Notes: generated by a model from the letters alone, not told the origin. Shown: positions 1 through 9,924, counted from the stretch's first letter. The stretch: 64,000 nt of DNA from Fidelibacterota bacterium (GCA_016784025.1 JADHVL010000007.1:87501-151500); one strand, 5' to 3'. Numbers and translations: made by a program.

Positions 1-1
1 A

Positions 2-1117
2 ACACTCACTTTATTAATGGCTAGTATTAGTCATGGACAAAACATTGTCGTAACTGCTCAACCAGACCTGGCGGAATGGGACATTATTTACTTGACGGAT
101 TTTGATTTTGAGAATGGTCAGAATAATCCACTCATTTTTGGATATCGCATTTCTGTTGATGACGAATCCTATCCCGTTGAGAATGTAAACTTGACCCTGA
201 ATATGACCGCCAATGTCCCGTCTTTGGATCTAAACAACGAAGTGTTGTTCAATGCTCAGGTAAACATGACATTACTGGCTCCTATCTATATTACAAATAG
301 AGATTTGGACAGAAATGTCGAGAGCCGGGGAATCAATGACGAAGCCGGTAATCAGATCAATTTTGATAGCTTTACTCTTGATATGATTGATTCTGACGAG
401 ATGGATGGCCTAATCAACACTATCATGACCCTTGGCTCAATGCCTTCAGGTAATTACTCCTTCACCCTTTTAGTAGATGCACCAGGCTATACATTCACTC
501 CAGAAGGTTTTGAACCCAATAAACAGATTTCAATTGTTGCTCCTGCCAATATTGATCTCATTTTTCCATCTCTTGGTTATGAATTTGTAAGTGACACCTA
601 TCCTGTATTTGAATGGAACTCCACAGGTTGTGATAACTATTTCATTCGAATCTGTGAATACAACCCGATTCAACACAGTTCGCCAGAAGATGCCATGCAA
701 AGTGAAGCTTCTTATCCCTATCCAGATAATGGTACATTTGTATCTGTGGGAACCAATGCACAATTGGATTACTCTTCCGTTAATGGTCGGCCACTTGAAG
801 TTGGGAAGGCCTACGCCTGGCAGGTTAAAAAAGTTTGTAGTACCACCGGGAATGACCAGGAATTTTTCAGTGAAATCTATGGATTTACCATTTCAGAGGC
901 TGGCCAGAGCATTACACCATGCCAGCAACAACTAAGAAATGTGCTCGGCGATAGCCAGTATAATGTCTTATTCGGTTCCAATGGCCCCTTAGAGGGATAT
1001 GGTGAGTGTGCCGAGATTACCCTTGACGGGGAAAATTTAAATACAACCGATTTCGGAGCGCTTCTGGTTCAGCTTATGAGCGGAGCCTATGAAATTGAGA
1101 GCATCACGACACAATAG
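2..1117 (+). CDS. Secreted protein of unknown function, 5'-truncated
   Basis: The reading frame is open to the left edge of the window. The residues before and after the first ATG (17) read TLTLLMASISHGQN, which looks like the end of a signal-peptide hydrophobic core and cleavage region, so the real start lies outside the window and the ATG at 17 is probably internal. The body is rich in beta-strand-forming residues and Asn/Asp. A C-terminal part (about residues 175-290) has the look of a fibronectin III/Ig-like fold, with a PVFEWNSTGCDNYFIRI strand and a YAWQVKK strand. I recognise no family. It ends 9 nt before the FecR gene and is probably co-transcribed with it, so an envelope or surface role is likely. 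The C-terminus has two Cys that may form a disulfide. Confidence 0.7.
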   Translation, partial: TLTLLMASISHGQNIVVTAQPDLAEWDIIYLTDFDFENGQNNPLIFGYRISVDDESYPVENVNLTLNMTANVPSLDLNNEVLFNAQVNMTLLAPIYITNRDLDRNVESRGINDEAGNQINFDSFTLDMIDSDEMDGLINTIMTLGSMPSGNYSFTLLVDAPGYTFTPEGFEPNKQISIVAPANIDLIFPSLGYEFVSDTYPVFEWNSTGCDNYFIRICEYNPIQHSSPEDAMQSEASYPYPDNGTFVSVGTNAQLDYSSVNGRPLEVGKAYAWQVKKVCSTTGNDQEFFSEIYGFTISEAGQSITPCQQQLRNVLGDSQYNVLFGSNGPLEGYGECAEITLDGENLNTTDFGALLVQLMSGAYEIESITTQ

Positions 1118-1126
1118 GGGTTTAAA

Positions 1127-1834
1127 ATGAAGACTATTTCAAAAGTTTCTTTAATTACCATTCTTCTTGCCCTCGTGTCGATGACCGCCGTGGCGCAAGA
1201 GCCGATTGGTGTAATAGCAAAATCAAGCGGAACGACCTTTCATAAAAAATTCAACGCAGACGAATATTCTCCCAATGCAATCATGGGAACTCAGCTAAAG
1301 AATAATGACTGGATAAAAACAGGTGACGATGGGTTTGTTGCAATTTTCTTTCTTGATGATAAAAGTCAGATCAAGGTCAAAGGGAACTCCGAAATGGAGA
1401 TTTTGGCTGCTGTTGAGCGCGGAAAAATATCCAAAACTATCTCCCTGGATTATGGAACTGTCAAAGCCACTGTGAACAAGCAGAAGGGCGAATTTCGAAT
1501 TGTTACTCCCACATCAGTTGCTTCCGTGAAGGGAACAGAATGGTGGGTTGAGAGCGACGAAAATGGAGATATCTTCATTGTTGTCGAAGGAGTGGTTGAG
1601 GTTGAGAATCTTGTTAGTGGTACCGTTCAGAATGTTGGACAAGACGAAACGGCTACCTCAAATCCCGATGGATCGGTAGAGGTTGAAGAAACCAATGACG
1701 AGGATATCCCCGATGATCCAGACGACGATGAAGAAGACGAGGAGACAGGTAGTACTATCCATGAACTTCGCATCCGTATGGTCAACGATGAAACCAATTC
1801 AGAAAAATTTATAATCATAGAATACGCCGAATAA
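1127..1834 (+). CDS. FecR domain exported protein
   Basis: A 235-residue protein with a clear Sec signal peptide (MKTISKVSLITILLALVSMTAVAQ). A FecR-type beta domain follows (about residues 45-160): TGDDGFVAIFFLDDKSQIKV, then a GTVKATV strand and the hallmark TPTSVASVKGTEWWV stretch. The C-terminal third is a strongly acidic linker (DDPDDDEEDEE) and a short terminal strand. FecR domains are best known in siderophore anti-sigma regulators, but here there is no N-terminal cytoplasmic part, so this is a periplasmic or surface FecR protein, not a sigma regulator. FecR proteins of this kind often sit next to beta-barrel or TPR proteins and CHASE2 cyclases, as here. An AGGGG ribosome site lies 7 nt before the ATG. 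Confidence 0.85.
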   Translation: MKTISKVSLITILLALVSMTAVAQEPIGVIAKSSGTTFHKKFNADEYSPNAIMGTQLKNNDWIKTGDDGFVAIFFLDDKSQIKVKGNSEMEILAAVERGKISKTISLDYGTVKATVNKQKGEFRIVTPTSVASVKGTEWWVESDENGDIFIVVEGVVEVENLVSGTVQNVGQDETATSNPDGSVEVEETNDEDIPDDPDDDEEDEETGSTIHELRIRMVNDETNSEKFIIIEYAE

Positions 1835-1860
1835 TAAGCGCCTAGACGGATTAACATATT

Positions 1861-4647
1861 ATGAAGCGACTACTTGCAATATTGCTGGTGGGGGTTGGAA
1901 TAAATGGTTTCGCCCTTCAATCTGATGGCGAACTGATCCACATTGCCCCTCGGGAAGCCGTTGAAGGTAACACCCTGACTCTTGATGCTATCTATACTGG
2001 CGACTTGGATGATATTCAATCTGCCAAGGTTTTATATCGTCTCGCTGGACAAGTGGGATATCTCGAAGCAGAGATGAGCATAGGAGATGTCAAACTTTCC
2101 GGTGATTTGCCAGGAGAAATTATAGGCGCTCCAGGTATTGAATATGTAATTGTCGTTAGCCTTATGGATGGTGGCCTGGTTGCTTTCCCAATAAGTAGTG
2201 ATCCACTTTCCGATCCACAGTTTGTCGCTGTTTCAGAAGCAAGTCTTGCTGATGTTGCATCTGGTGGAGGGGGTGAGAACTTTGGGCAGCTGATTATTTT
2301 GACACCGGACCCAGGTACAATCATGTCTTTCGGGGATCCCATGATTGTGGCAGTCTCTCTGTTTAATCTCGATAATGTCGATATCAATTCGGTTCGAGTG
2401 ACATTTGATAATGCCGATGTAACCGCTTATTCGATGATCACTACAGATCTAATCACTTACAAACCTGATGCCCTAAGTGCTGGCAAGCATACCATTTTTA
2501 TAGAAGTATCTAATATTTATGGTGTTCGATTGTCGTCAACATCATGGAGCTTTGACGTTCAGAGCCAGGCTCAACAGATCTTTCATATGAAAGTGAATGG
2601 CAATTTAAATGTGAGCCATAGAGCAGATTTAATTAATATCAGTTCAGCTAATGTTGATACAGTTATTGCTGGCGATTCAGTTTCAGTAGCCAACTATACA
2701 CCCACATCTCAATCCGTCACCCGTGTAGATTTTTCAACAAATGTCAATTTTGATTGGGCCAAAGTTAAACTTTTTGCAAATATAACCTCAAAGGAAGACG
2801 CCGGTCTGCAGCCACAAAATCGATATGGTATGAAAGTCAGAACCTCGTGGTTGAAATACGCCTTCGGTGATGAGACTCCTATGATGAACCGTCTCGCCCT
2901 CTGGGGCAAACGAGTTCGCGGCCACAATATTGATGCCCGTTTTAAATACTTTAATTTGCATGTGGTCTCTGGACAAACATCTCGAGCTGTCACTGGTACG
3001 GCTTCGTTTGATACCACAGGCTCTGAATGGAAAAGGTCAGGTTACAGCTTTGAACGAGGCTTGTTTGCCATCCGACCCAGTTTCGGATCAGGCAAAAATT
3101 TCCAACTAGGGTTGTTTTATGTACACACCCGGGATAGTATCAATACAGTCCCCTTGAGACCAGACGATTGGGACGCCAGCACTTTTTCTGAAGAATTTAT
3201 CACTGACAATGGAACGGTGGTGGTTGGATTTGGGGATGATACTTACACCCTCAATGGTGAATCTCGCGATATTCAATATTTTTTGAGTGGAAATAATCCT
3301 GAAGATAACATTGTCGTCGGATCAGACATCAAGTTGGCGCTTGATGATCATAGATTTGTTCTGGAGGGCAGCGCAGCCTTTTCCCTCTACAACAGAAATA
3401 TTATAGATGGAGCACTTACTCGAGACGACCTGGATACCTATGGGCTTCTATCAGATTCCACTGCTGATGATACACTCGGAACCGGTTCAATCGATTTACC
3501 CCTGGCCACACTGGATGATGCAGTATCTGGAATGGGACTCAACTTCTTGCTCACCGATGGTAAGTTTGACCCACAAAATTTGGCGGAGTATTTCATCCTC
3601 AACGAAAATTTGACCCTGCCAATTGATCTGGACAATCTCGATAAAGGTAATACGTTTAAAGCTCTTACCACGCTGGCCCTGCACTTTGCAGCCAAAATGA
3701 ATTATTACGGCAACTTCATCCATGTGGATTATCACCACGTGGGTCCTGGATATAAAGCATTGGGTAGCCCCGTTCTTCGTCTTGATGGTAAGGGTTGGAA
3801 TGGCTGGAAGATCACAGATAAGGTCCGTATGTTAAACAATATGCTGTATCTGAATCTGGGATGGGAGCTGTATAAGAATAACACCATTTCACAAGACTTA
3901 GAAACCGATCCTCGACTTGCTCAGAATTCATATAGCGGTGGCCTAACACTCAATCCTGGTCGTGGACTTCCCACTGTTACTACCAATATGAAATATTTTA
4001 CCAGAAACAATAATGTTAATGATACCACCCATACCACACAGTATGTGGGTGATGATACACTACTCATCATCATCGATGATAGGGAATTAAACGAATCCTT
4101 AAGTTCCAATGTTAATATCACCTATTTGGTAACAACGGGTCCACTGGATAATACCGTTTCGTTCAACATGATGCGCTCAAATATGGATAATATTGTAATT
4201 GGTCGAGAAGGCTTACTGCGTACTTCAAATCTATATGGTTTGAATCTCAAATCCGACTGGATGATCCCGCTTACCACAACCCTTTCCATTCGTAATAATC
4301 GCAATCAGCTTTATGAAACAACGGATCCCAATCATCAAACCAATACCTTTAATACCTATCGTTTAGGAGCGGGGTATCGACTATTTGGTGGTAACCTGGT
4401 GTTACGCAGCAGCCTTCAATACATGACGTTTGAATCTGAAAAATATGTAGAAGAAGAATTGGTCTCCAGCCTGAAAACCCAAACAAATTTACAGGCAAAT
4501 GCCCAGTACACATTCATGCCAATCACTATTGGAAGCTCAACCGTGAAATCTCGAGTTATTGGAAGCTTCGAACAGCGCAAGTATGTCAGTGATTACACCG
4601 ATTATTCTGATAATACGATTTCAGCGCGACTTGAGATGACTTTTTAA
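1861..4647 (+). CDS. Large outer-membrane beta-barrel-like protein
   Basis: A 928-residue protein with a short signal peptide (MKRLLAILLVGVGINGFA). The N-terminal ~230 residues look like two Ig-like beta-sandwich domains (for example VTFDNADVTAYSMI and AGKHTIFIEVSN). From about residue 240 onward the sequence becomes alternating polar/aromatic strands typical of a transmembrane beta-barrel. It ends in ISARLEMTF, a C-terminal aromatic beta-signal as recognised by the BAM complex. I know of no named family. Spacing to FecR (26 nt) and to the CHASE2 cyclase (31 nt) suggests one operon. It could be a surface receptor or channel whose state is reported to the cyclase, but that is inference. No good Shine-Dalgarno is visible before the ATG. 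Confidence 0.7.
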   Translation: MKRLLAILLVGVGINGFALQSDGELIHIAPREAVEGNTLTLDAIYTGDLDDIQSAKVLYRLAGQVGYLEAEMSIGDVKLSGDLPGEIIGAPGIEYVIVVSLMDGGLVAFPISSDPLSDPQFVAVSEASLADVASGGGGENFGQLIILTPDPGTIMSFGDPMIVAVSLFNLDNVDINSVRVTFDNADVTAYSMITTDLITYKPDALSAGKHTIFIEVSNIYGVRLSSTSWSFDVQSQAQQIFHMKVNGNLNVSHRADLINISSANVDTVIAGDSVSVANYTPTSQSVTRVDFSTNVNFDWAKVKLFANITSKEDAGLQPQNRYGMKVRTSWLKYAFGDETPMMNRLALWGKRVRGHNIDARFKYFNLHVVSGQTSRAVTGTASFDTTGSEWKRSGYSFERGLFAIRPSFGSGKNFQLGLFYVHTRDSINTVPLRPDDWDASTFSEEFITDNGTVVVGFGDDTYTLNGESRDIQYFLSGNNPEDNIVVGSDIKLALDDHRFVLEGSAAFSLYNRNIIDGALTRDDLDTYGLLSDSTADDTLGTGSIDLPLATLDDAVSGMGLNFLLTDGKFDPQNLAEYFILNENLTLPIDLDNLDKGNTFKALTTLALHFAAKMNYYGNFIHVDYHHVGPGYKALGSPVLRLDGKGWNGWKITDKVRMLNNMLYLNLGWELYKNNTISQDLETDPRLAQNSYSGGLTLNPGRGLPTVTTNMKYFTRNNNVNDTTHTTQYVGDDTLLIIIDDRELNESLSSNVNITYLVTTGPLDNTVSFNMMRSNMDNIVIGREGLLRTSNLYGLNLKSDWMIPLTTTLSIRNNRNQLYETTDPNHQTNTFNTYRLGAGYRLFGGNLVLRSSLQYMTFESEKYVEEELVSSLKTQTNLQANAQYTFMPITIGSSTVKSRVIGSFEQRKYVSDYTDYSDNTISARLEMTF

Positions 4648-4678
4648 ACAACCGAAATAATAAAAATCGGGGAATAGT

Positions 4679-7096
4679 ATGCTGAAAAAACACGGTATCG
4701 GAGTTTTATTTACTTTTATCGCTATCGTTTTAGCAATATTGGTACAAGTAATTGGACTGTTTGATCTGGCTAATTATAAAATGCTGGACTACAGCTATCA
4801 GGTCAGGGGTCCACTTTCATCCTGGGCAGCCCACCAGGACAATCCAAATGATAGTTTAGATGTCATCCTCATTGATGTTGATGATGAGAGCTTTCGCCTG
4901 TTAGCTGACTATGGTTGGCCCTATCCCCGTGGAAAGATTTGGGACGCTGCCATCGTGAATCTGGCCAATGCCGGTGCCAAGGTAATTGTATTTGATATTC
5001 AGTTCGATTCCCGTGATGCCCATACAGCTAATGTTTTGTCTGTTTTTAACGGTGTCCTCCCTGAAGGTTACAGTGATGGCGATGTAGAAATTGCCGATGC
5101 CATTGAATATGCCCGGAGTAAGGGTACCGAAATAGTCATGGCTTCTACCATCAAGACTGAACTATCAAGCATTCCACCACAAATGTTGGTGACGCCAAAC
5201 GAACACATCATGCAAGTGAATCCAGATCACGGTCTCGTTGATATTGATGAGGATAAGGACCATTTTACGCGTAGATATCCAGTATTTGGTGCCATGGCTC
5301 ATGAACCGGATGTGTGGCGTCCTTCTCTGGCAGTGAAAGCCGTCAAATATTTTCTTGAGATAGATGATGATCCCGGTTTGACCTATGATTTTGATATAGG
5401 TGAATTTACTTACGGTCCTCTTACTATCCCAACCTACGGATCTGATTATCCCGGCTTCCTTACCAATATATACGGGCCGGCATCCCATGCTCGAATTGGA
5501 GAATCCGAACCCTGGCAAACCTTTCAACGCTTCCCCCTTGTTTGGATTATTGATACGGATGATTTTGACCTACCTGCCGCTGAGGAAGACACAGACTGGA
5601 TGTCCAACTTTGATCCGACAAGTGGCTTCAACAGCATGATGGCAATGATGGATCCAACATTTGAAGTAATGGCCAGCCCTTTTAAGGATAAGATTTGCAT
5701 CATAGGTGTGTCGGTTGAGGTCATGCATGACTATAAGTCTACAGCATTTTTTGATTATCTCGGAGCCCCGACACTCATGCCGGGATTTGAGTATCATGCC
5801 AATGCGACCCAGACACTCCTGGATGAAAACTTTGTGCATGTGTTGGGAAACACCATTGAATTCACGTCTGATTCAGCCCTGACACACATTCTTCTTGTCA
5901 TCATTTGTGCCCTTCTTGCCTATCTGATCATTGCCTTCCTGGACCCACTCTGGGGAGCCATTATGATAGGATTGGAAGCGACTGTTTTATTTAGCATCAG
6001 CGTTGGCATGTTTACCACAGATCACCTGTGGTTCTTCAAATGGATTAGCGGCAATTCAGAAAGTATATTGATTCCTCCACCGGGTGAAACCCTCTTTGTC
6101 CCAATCATGGCCCCACTAGTTGTCATGGGATTAACCTATCTAATCAATGTTTTGTACAGGTTCATCCTTGAACAGCGAGATAAACATTTCTTGAAAGATA
6201 CATTTGGCACATACATAGCACCCGAACTTATAGATAAGATGTATGAAGAAAAACAGGAACCAAAACTAGGAGGAGATGCTGGAGTACATACCGCCTTCTT
6301 TACTGACATTCAAAGTTTTTCGGCCTTTTCAGAGAAATTATCCGCCGAGGAGGTTGTGGAATTACTCAATGAGTACTTAACTGAGATGACTGATATTCTC
6401 CTGGAAAATAAGGGTACCTTAGATAAGTATATTGGTGATGCCATCGTTGCATTTTATGGCGCTCCTGTACCCGTTGAAAATCACGAACACATGGCGTGCC
6501 TTACAGCTATTAATATGCAGTTGGGACTTGATGTCCTGAGGAAAAAATGGCAGTCAGAGGGAGATCGCTGGCCTGATATCGTCCACAATATGCAGAATCG
6601 CATCGGTATCGCAACCGGTGATATGGTCACTGGAAATATGGGATCCGCCATGCGTATGAACTATACCATGATGGGTGATATTGTGAACACTGCAGCACGC
6701 TTGGAGTCTTCGGCAAAGCAGTATGGAATATACATTCAGGTCGCTGAATCAACTTATCTTGTCGCCAGGGATGGCTTCGAATGGCGGCAACTTGACTATG
6801 CCATCGTCAAGGGAAAAAATGAACCAGTATATGTCTACGAACTCATGTCAACCAAAGGCAACCTTCCTGATGGATATGCAGAGTTGCTGGAAGCATATCA
6901 CAAAGCACTGGATCTTTTTAGATCTCAAAAGTTTGAGGCAGCCTTGGAAGCATTCATACATTCAGATACCCTGGAAGATATGTTCCCAGGTCGAAACACA
7001 AATCCCAGTCGTGTCTATATAGATCGCTGCAAAATCTTTCTTGAGGATCCACCCGGGGAAGATTGGGACGGTTCTTGGAGACTTACCGAGAAATAG
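4679..7096 (+). CDS. CHASE2 sensor class III adenylate/guanylate cyclase
   Basis: An 805-residue membrane protein. Order: N-terminal TM helix (about 8-28), a large extracytoplasmic CHASE2 domain (about 35-370), three TM helices (about 395-500), then a cytoplasmic class III nucleotide cyclase domain (about 530-720) and a short helical tail. Catalytic residues are present: metal-binding D543 (FTDIQSFS) and D587 (KYIGDAI), a purine-reading pair K583/D667, and transition-state N670 and R674 in DIVNTAARLE. The Lys/Asp pair favours ATP as substrate, so cAMP is the likely product, but this is a family-level inference. A Met-rich insertion (FNSMMAMMDP) lies near the end of the CHASE2 domain. GGGGA lies 6 nt before the ATG. 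Its place after FecR and a beta-barrel gene suggests envelope sensing. Confidence 0.92.
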   Translation: MLKKHGIGVLFTFIAIVLAILVQVIGLFDLANYKMLDYSYQVRGPLSSWAAHQDNPNDSLDVILIDVDDESFRLLADYGWPYPRGKIWDAAIVNLANAGAKVIVFDIQFDSRDAHTANVLSVFNGVLPEGYSDGDVEIADAIEYARSKGTEIVMASTIKTELSSIPPQMLVTPNEHIMQVNPDHGLVDIDEDKDHFTRRYPVFGAMAHEPDVWRPSLAVKAVKYFLEIDDDPGLTYDFDIGEFTYGPLTIPTYGSDYPGFLTNIYGPASHARIGESEPWQTFQRFPLVWIIDTDDFDLPAAEEDTDWMSNFDPTSGFNSMMAMMDPTFEVMASPFKDKICIIGVSVEVMHDYKSTAFFDYLGAPTLMPGFEYHANATQTLLDENFVHVLGNTIEFTSDSALTHILLVIICALLAYLIIAFLDPLWGAIMIGLEATVLFSISVGMFTTDHLWFFKWISGNSESILIPPPGETLFVPIMAPLVVMGLTYLINVLYRFILEQRDKHFLKDTFGTYIAPELIDKMYEEKQEPKLGGDAGVHTAFFTDIQSFSAFSEKLSAEEVVELLNEYLTEMTDILLENKGTLDKYIGDAIVAFYGAPVPVENHEHMACLTAINMQLGLDVLRKKWQSEGDRWPDIVHNMQNRIGIATGDMVTGNMGSAMRMNYTMMGDIVNTAARLESSAKQYGIYIQVAESTYLVARDGFEWRQLDYAIVKGKNEPVYVYELMSTKGNLPDGYAELLEAYHKALDLFRSQKFEAALEAFIHSDTLEDMFPGRNTNPSRVYIDRCKIFLEDPPGEDWDGSWRLTEK

Positions 7097-7168
7097 TCCA
7101 ACAGATATACTCCTGCTTCCTTCAAAGATTAGTGTTTGCTCAACTTGATCTGCACATATTTTGGAGCC

Positions 7169-8737
7169 ATGAATACTACTGAACAAATTCGGGGAAAAAT
7201 ATTATGGGCTGACGATGAGATTGATCTTCTCAGATCCCATGTTATGTTTTTAGAGGGTAAAGGTTTTCAGGTCACAACAGTGACCAATGGAGACGATGCC
7301 ATCGCTCTGTGTCAGAATAACAGATTCGACATCGTCCTGCTGGATGAAACCATGCCCGGCAAAGATGGGCTTGAGACCTTGTCCATTCTAAAAGCTGAAT
7401 TTCCTGCGCTTCCCATCATCATGATCACAAAGAATGAAGAAGAAAAGCTCATGGAAGAGGCCATTGGGAGCAAAATTTCTGATTACCTCACCAAGCCTGT
7501 AAATCCATCACAGATATTGCTTGCCATCATCAAAACTCTGGAAAATCGACAAATCAAACAGGACGCCGTATCAGGTCAGTACATGAGTGCTTTCGCAGAT
7601 CTCGCCTTCAATATCGAAGACAATCCTGGCCCTGCGGATTGGATAAATATCCATAACCAGTTGTCTGCCTGGGAGCTTGAGCTGGATGATTATCCTGATC
7701 TTGGATTTGATGAGATGCTTCTGCAACAGCAACACGAAGCCAACGATCGATTCACCCGGTTTATAAAATCCAATTATGAAAACTGGGTCAATGTTTCAGC
7801 TGACAAACGCCCCACGCTTTCTCCAGATGTCTTCTCAACCGCTGTAAAACCACTCCTGGAACAAGATAAAAAAGTGCTCATGCTGATTATTGACTGTATG
7901 CGCTGGGATCAGTGGCTCACACTGGAACCACTCCTCTATAATGATTATCAGATTAAACGTGATGGATACTTTTCGCTTTTACCAACCACAACTGAATACA
8001 GTCGCAATGCCATATTCAGTGGTCTTTTTCCCGACGATATGCAAAGATTTCATCCAGAGTGGTGGGGGGGAACTGATGAACACAGCCTCAATCGTCATGA
8101 AGCAGCGTTTTTGCAGGAAAATATTAAAAGATCCGGTCTGGAGTTGAAACCAGAAGCCAAATATAAAAAGATTATCACTAACCGTGAAGGCATTCAATTT
8201 GGAAAACAATTTGGATCCTGGGGCAGCCAGAATTTAGTGACGCTTGTGGTCAATCAGGTTGATCTATTGGCTCACCGCCGAACTGATTCACCCCTCCTGC
8301 GTGAACTCTTGCCAAATGAGGCCAGCTACAGGGAGATCGTGAGAGCCTGGTTTAATAATTCCTGGATCAAAGATGTGCTATCCACGGCGGCAAAAATGGG
8401 TTTTCATGTTGTCATTACCTCTGATCATGGCAGTGTAAGAGTCCAACAACCCTCTCAAATTCTTGCTGATCGTGAAGCCTCCACCAATCTCAGGTTCAAA
8501 CAGGGTCGCAACTTGAAGCCCAGCACCAAAGATGCCTGGTTTCTGGATAAACCTGGCAGACTCAGAATCCCTTCAACCATTCAAAATGATACGCTGGCCA
8601 TTGCCCAGAAAATGTATTATTTCCTCTATCCCAATAATTACCGAAAATATCAAAATAAGTTTACCGATACTTACCAACATGGTGGATTGAGTATGTGGGA
8701 AATGATTATTCCTCTGGCCCATCTGGAACCCAAATGA
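7169..8737 (+). CDS. porX: PorX-like response regulator with PglZ domain
   Basis: A 522-residue protein: receiver domain (1-125) joined through a helical linker to a PglZ domain of the alkaline phosphatase superfamily (about 230-522). Receiver residues are complete: D15/D16, phospho-acceptor D59, T87 and K109. The PglZ domain keeps the metal and nucleophile positions: D242 (IIDCMRWDQ), T273-T275, D365 and H369 (VDLLAHR), D419/H420 (TSDHG) and H504 (QHGG). PorX in Porphyromonas/Flavobacterium controls type IX secretion and its PglZ domain cleaves cyclic and linear oligonucleotides. I chose ATG 7169, where homology begins, over a TTG at 7136. No PorY-like kinase is adjacent. The gene sits 72 nt after the cyclase gene and overlaps tsaE. 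Confidence 0.9.
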   Translation: MNTTEQIRGKILWADDEIDLLRSHVMFLEGKGFQVTTVTNGDDAIALCQNNRFDIVLLDETMPGKDGLETLSILKAEFPALPIIMITKNEEEKLMEEAIGSKISDYLTKPVNPSQILLAIIKTLENRQIKQDAVSGQYMSAFADLAFNIEDNPGPADWINIHNQLSAWELELDDYPDLGFDEMLLQQQHEANDRFTRFIKSNYENWVNVSADKRPTLSPDVFSTAVKPLLEQDKKVLMLIIDCMRWDQWLTLEPLLYNDYQIKRDGYFSLLPTTTEYSRNAIFSGLFPDDMQRFHPEWWGGTDEHSLNRHEAAFLQENIKRSGLELKPEAKYKKIITNREGIQFGKQFGSWGSQNLVTLVVNQVDLLAHRRTDSPLLRELLPNEASYREIVRAWFNNSWIKDVLSTAAKMGFHVVITSDHGSVRVQQPSQILADREASTNLRFKQGRNLKPSTKDAWFLDKPGRLRIPSTIQNDTLAIAQKMYYFLYPNNYRKYQNKFTDTYQHGGLSMWEMIIPLAHLEPK

Positions 8738-9189
8738 TCCATCAATACCATTTTAAAACCCATGGCCCTGAGGAAACGAATCAACTAGCCCAAAGTTTAG
8801 CAGCTCAACTTGAGCCCGGTGATATCCTCGCCATGAGCGGAAACCTGGCTAGTGGAAAAACCACTTTTACTCAGGGATTGACCACTTTCTTCGAAATAAA
8901 AGAGTATGCCCTAAGTCCGACTTTTACCTATATCAATGAATACCACGGTGCACATCAGGATATCATTCATATAGATGCCTACCGGCTCAATAGTGGAGAA
9001 GAATTGATTTCAATGGGGATTTGGGAATATTTTGACTCAGGAGCCATCGTTATCATTGAGTGGGCAGATATCGTTGCTGGAGCCATCCCCGAGGATGCAT
9101 TTGGTTTGAGTTTTCGTGTCATTGAAGGTGAAGAAAATGGACGGGAAATTTTGATCCATTCACCGCGAGCCCTGGAGCTAAACCTGTGA
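8734..9189 (+). CDS. tsaE: tRNA t6A synthesis ATPase TsaE
   Basis: A 151-residue protein that works with TsaB and TsaD to make threonylcarbamoyl-adenosine at position 37 of ANN-decoding tRNAs. The Walker A loop is GNLASGKT (36-43), a Gly-to-Ala/Ser variant of the usual GxLGAGKT. SPTFTYINEY and HIDAYRL match the conserved centre of the family, and IIEWAD matches its later motif. The start is ATG 8734, overlapping the porX stop as ATGA. A GTG at 8695 would add 13 residues lying inside porX and is unlikely. The gene is followed by tsaB with a GTGA overlap, so translation of the three genes is coupled. Confidence 0.95.
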   Translation: MIHQYHFKTHGPEETNQLAQSLAAQLEPGDILAMSGNLASGKTTFTQGLTTFFEIKEYALSPTFTYINEYHGAHQDIIHIDAYRLNSGEELISMGIWEYFDSGAIVIIEWADIVAGAIPEDAFGLSFRVIEGEENGREILIHSPRALELNL

Positions 9190-9863
9190 TCATCGCCGGC
9201 GATACTTCCTCTGTTATATGTTCTGTAGCCATTTCAGATAAGGGCACAGTTCTGTGGGAGAAAGAAGCCACGGGTGGACAGATACATATTGAAAAGTTAT
9301 CCCCCTTTTTAAAAGAAGCCCTGGATTATTGTAAGTCAGTAGGAATGCATCCAGATGCGCTGGCAATAGCCATTGGACCTGGAAGTTTTAATGGATTGCG
9401 CATTGGTTTGGCTACCATGAAAGCGCTAGCAGTGGCACTGGAACTGCCACTTATACCGATTCCTACCACTGACGCATTGGCCTATGGGATGGCGGACCAG
9501 TTAAGCGGAAAGTCACGGGCGGTTATCTACTCCCATCGAAATTTTGTGCATTACGCTGATTATGATTTTTCGACTTCCAAAACAATTATCACACCTGAGT
9601 TTAAATACGGGGCCTGGGATCAGCTCCACGAAGGGCAGATAGACCACTATTTTGGTAAGGCTGATCGAGGTTTTGATACCTGGCTAAAGGGAGCAGAGGC
9701 TCTAGAGGTACAATCGAAATTTGTACATATTGAAGCAAAGGCCTCATTTGTCGCCCTTTTAGCCGAATCTCGCACTGATATGGGTATACGTGACATGGAT
9801 GAGCTCGAACCTCTTTATAATGCCGTCTATGAAGCAAAAAAGTGGGTTCCCCCTCAATTCTGA
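9186..9863 (+). CDS. tsaB: tRNA t6A synthesis protein TsaB
   Basis: A 225-residue ASKHA-fold protein, partner of TsaD/TsaE in t6A37 modification of tRNA. Family features: the N-terminal MIIAGDTSSVICSVAI strand pair, SPFLKEALDYC, and the strongly conserved AIAIGPGSFNGLRIGLATMK stretch. Later parts (residues 110-225) are diverged, as is usual for TsaB. The start codon is GTG, overlapping the tsaE stop (GTGA), and no ATG lies near. It is the last gene before a 130-nt gap containing an inverted repeat and a promoter, so it probably ends the transcription unit that starts before this window. Confidence 0.93.
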   Translation: MIIAGDTSSVICSVAISDKGTVLWEKEATGGQIHIEKLSPFLKEALDYCKSVGMHPDALAIAIGPGSFNGLRIGLATMKALAVALELPLIPIPTTDALAYGMADQLSGKSRAVIYSHRNFVHYADYDFSTSKTIITPEFKYGAWDQLHEGQIDHYFGKADRGFDTWLKGAEALEVQSKFVHIEAKASFVALLAESRTDMGIRDMDELEPLYNAVYEAKKWVPPQF

Positions 9864-9891
9864 GGTAGCTACGGAATAGCATGTATATATG

Positions 9892-9910
9892 AATCCCTTA
9901 GGCTGGGATT
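9892..9910. other. Inverted repeat after tsaB, possible weak terminator
   Basis: AATCCC and GGGATT form a perfect 6-bp stem around a 7-nt loop (TTAGGCT), 28 nt after the tsaB stop and just before the accD promoter. No T-run follows, so it would be a poor intrinsic terminator. An operator or a chance repeat is equally possible. Confidence 0.35.
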
Positions 9911-9924
9911 ATATGAATTACAAA

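Noticed and set aside
1127-1834. FecR as partner of an ECF sigma factor (iron uptake regulation)
   Set aside because: It has a signal peptide and no cytoplasmic sigma-binding part, and the ECF sigma gene in the window has its own zinc-type anti-sigma.
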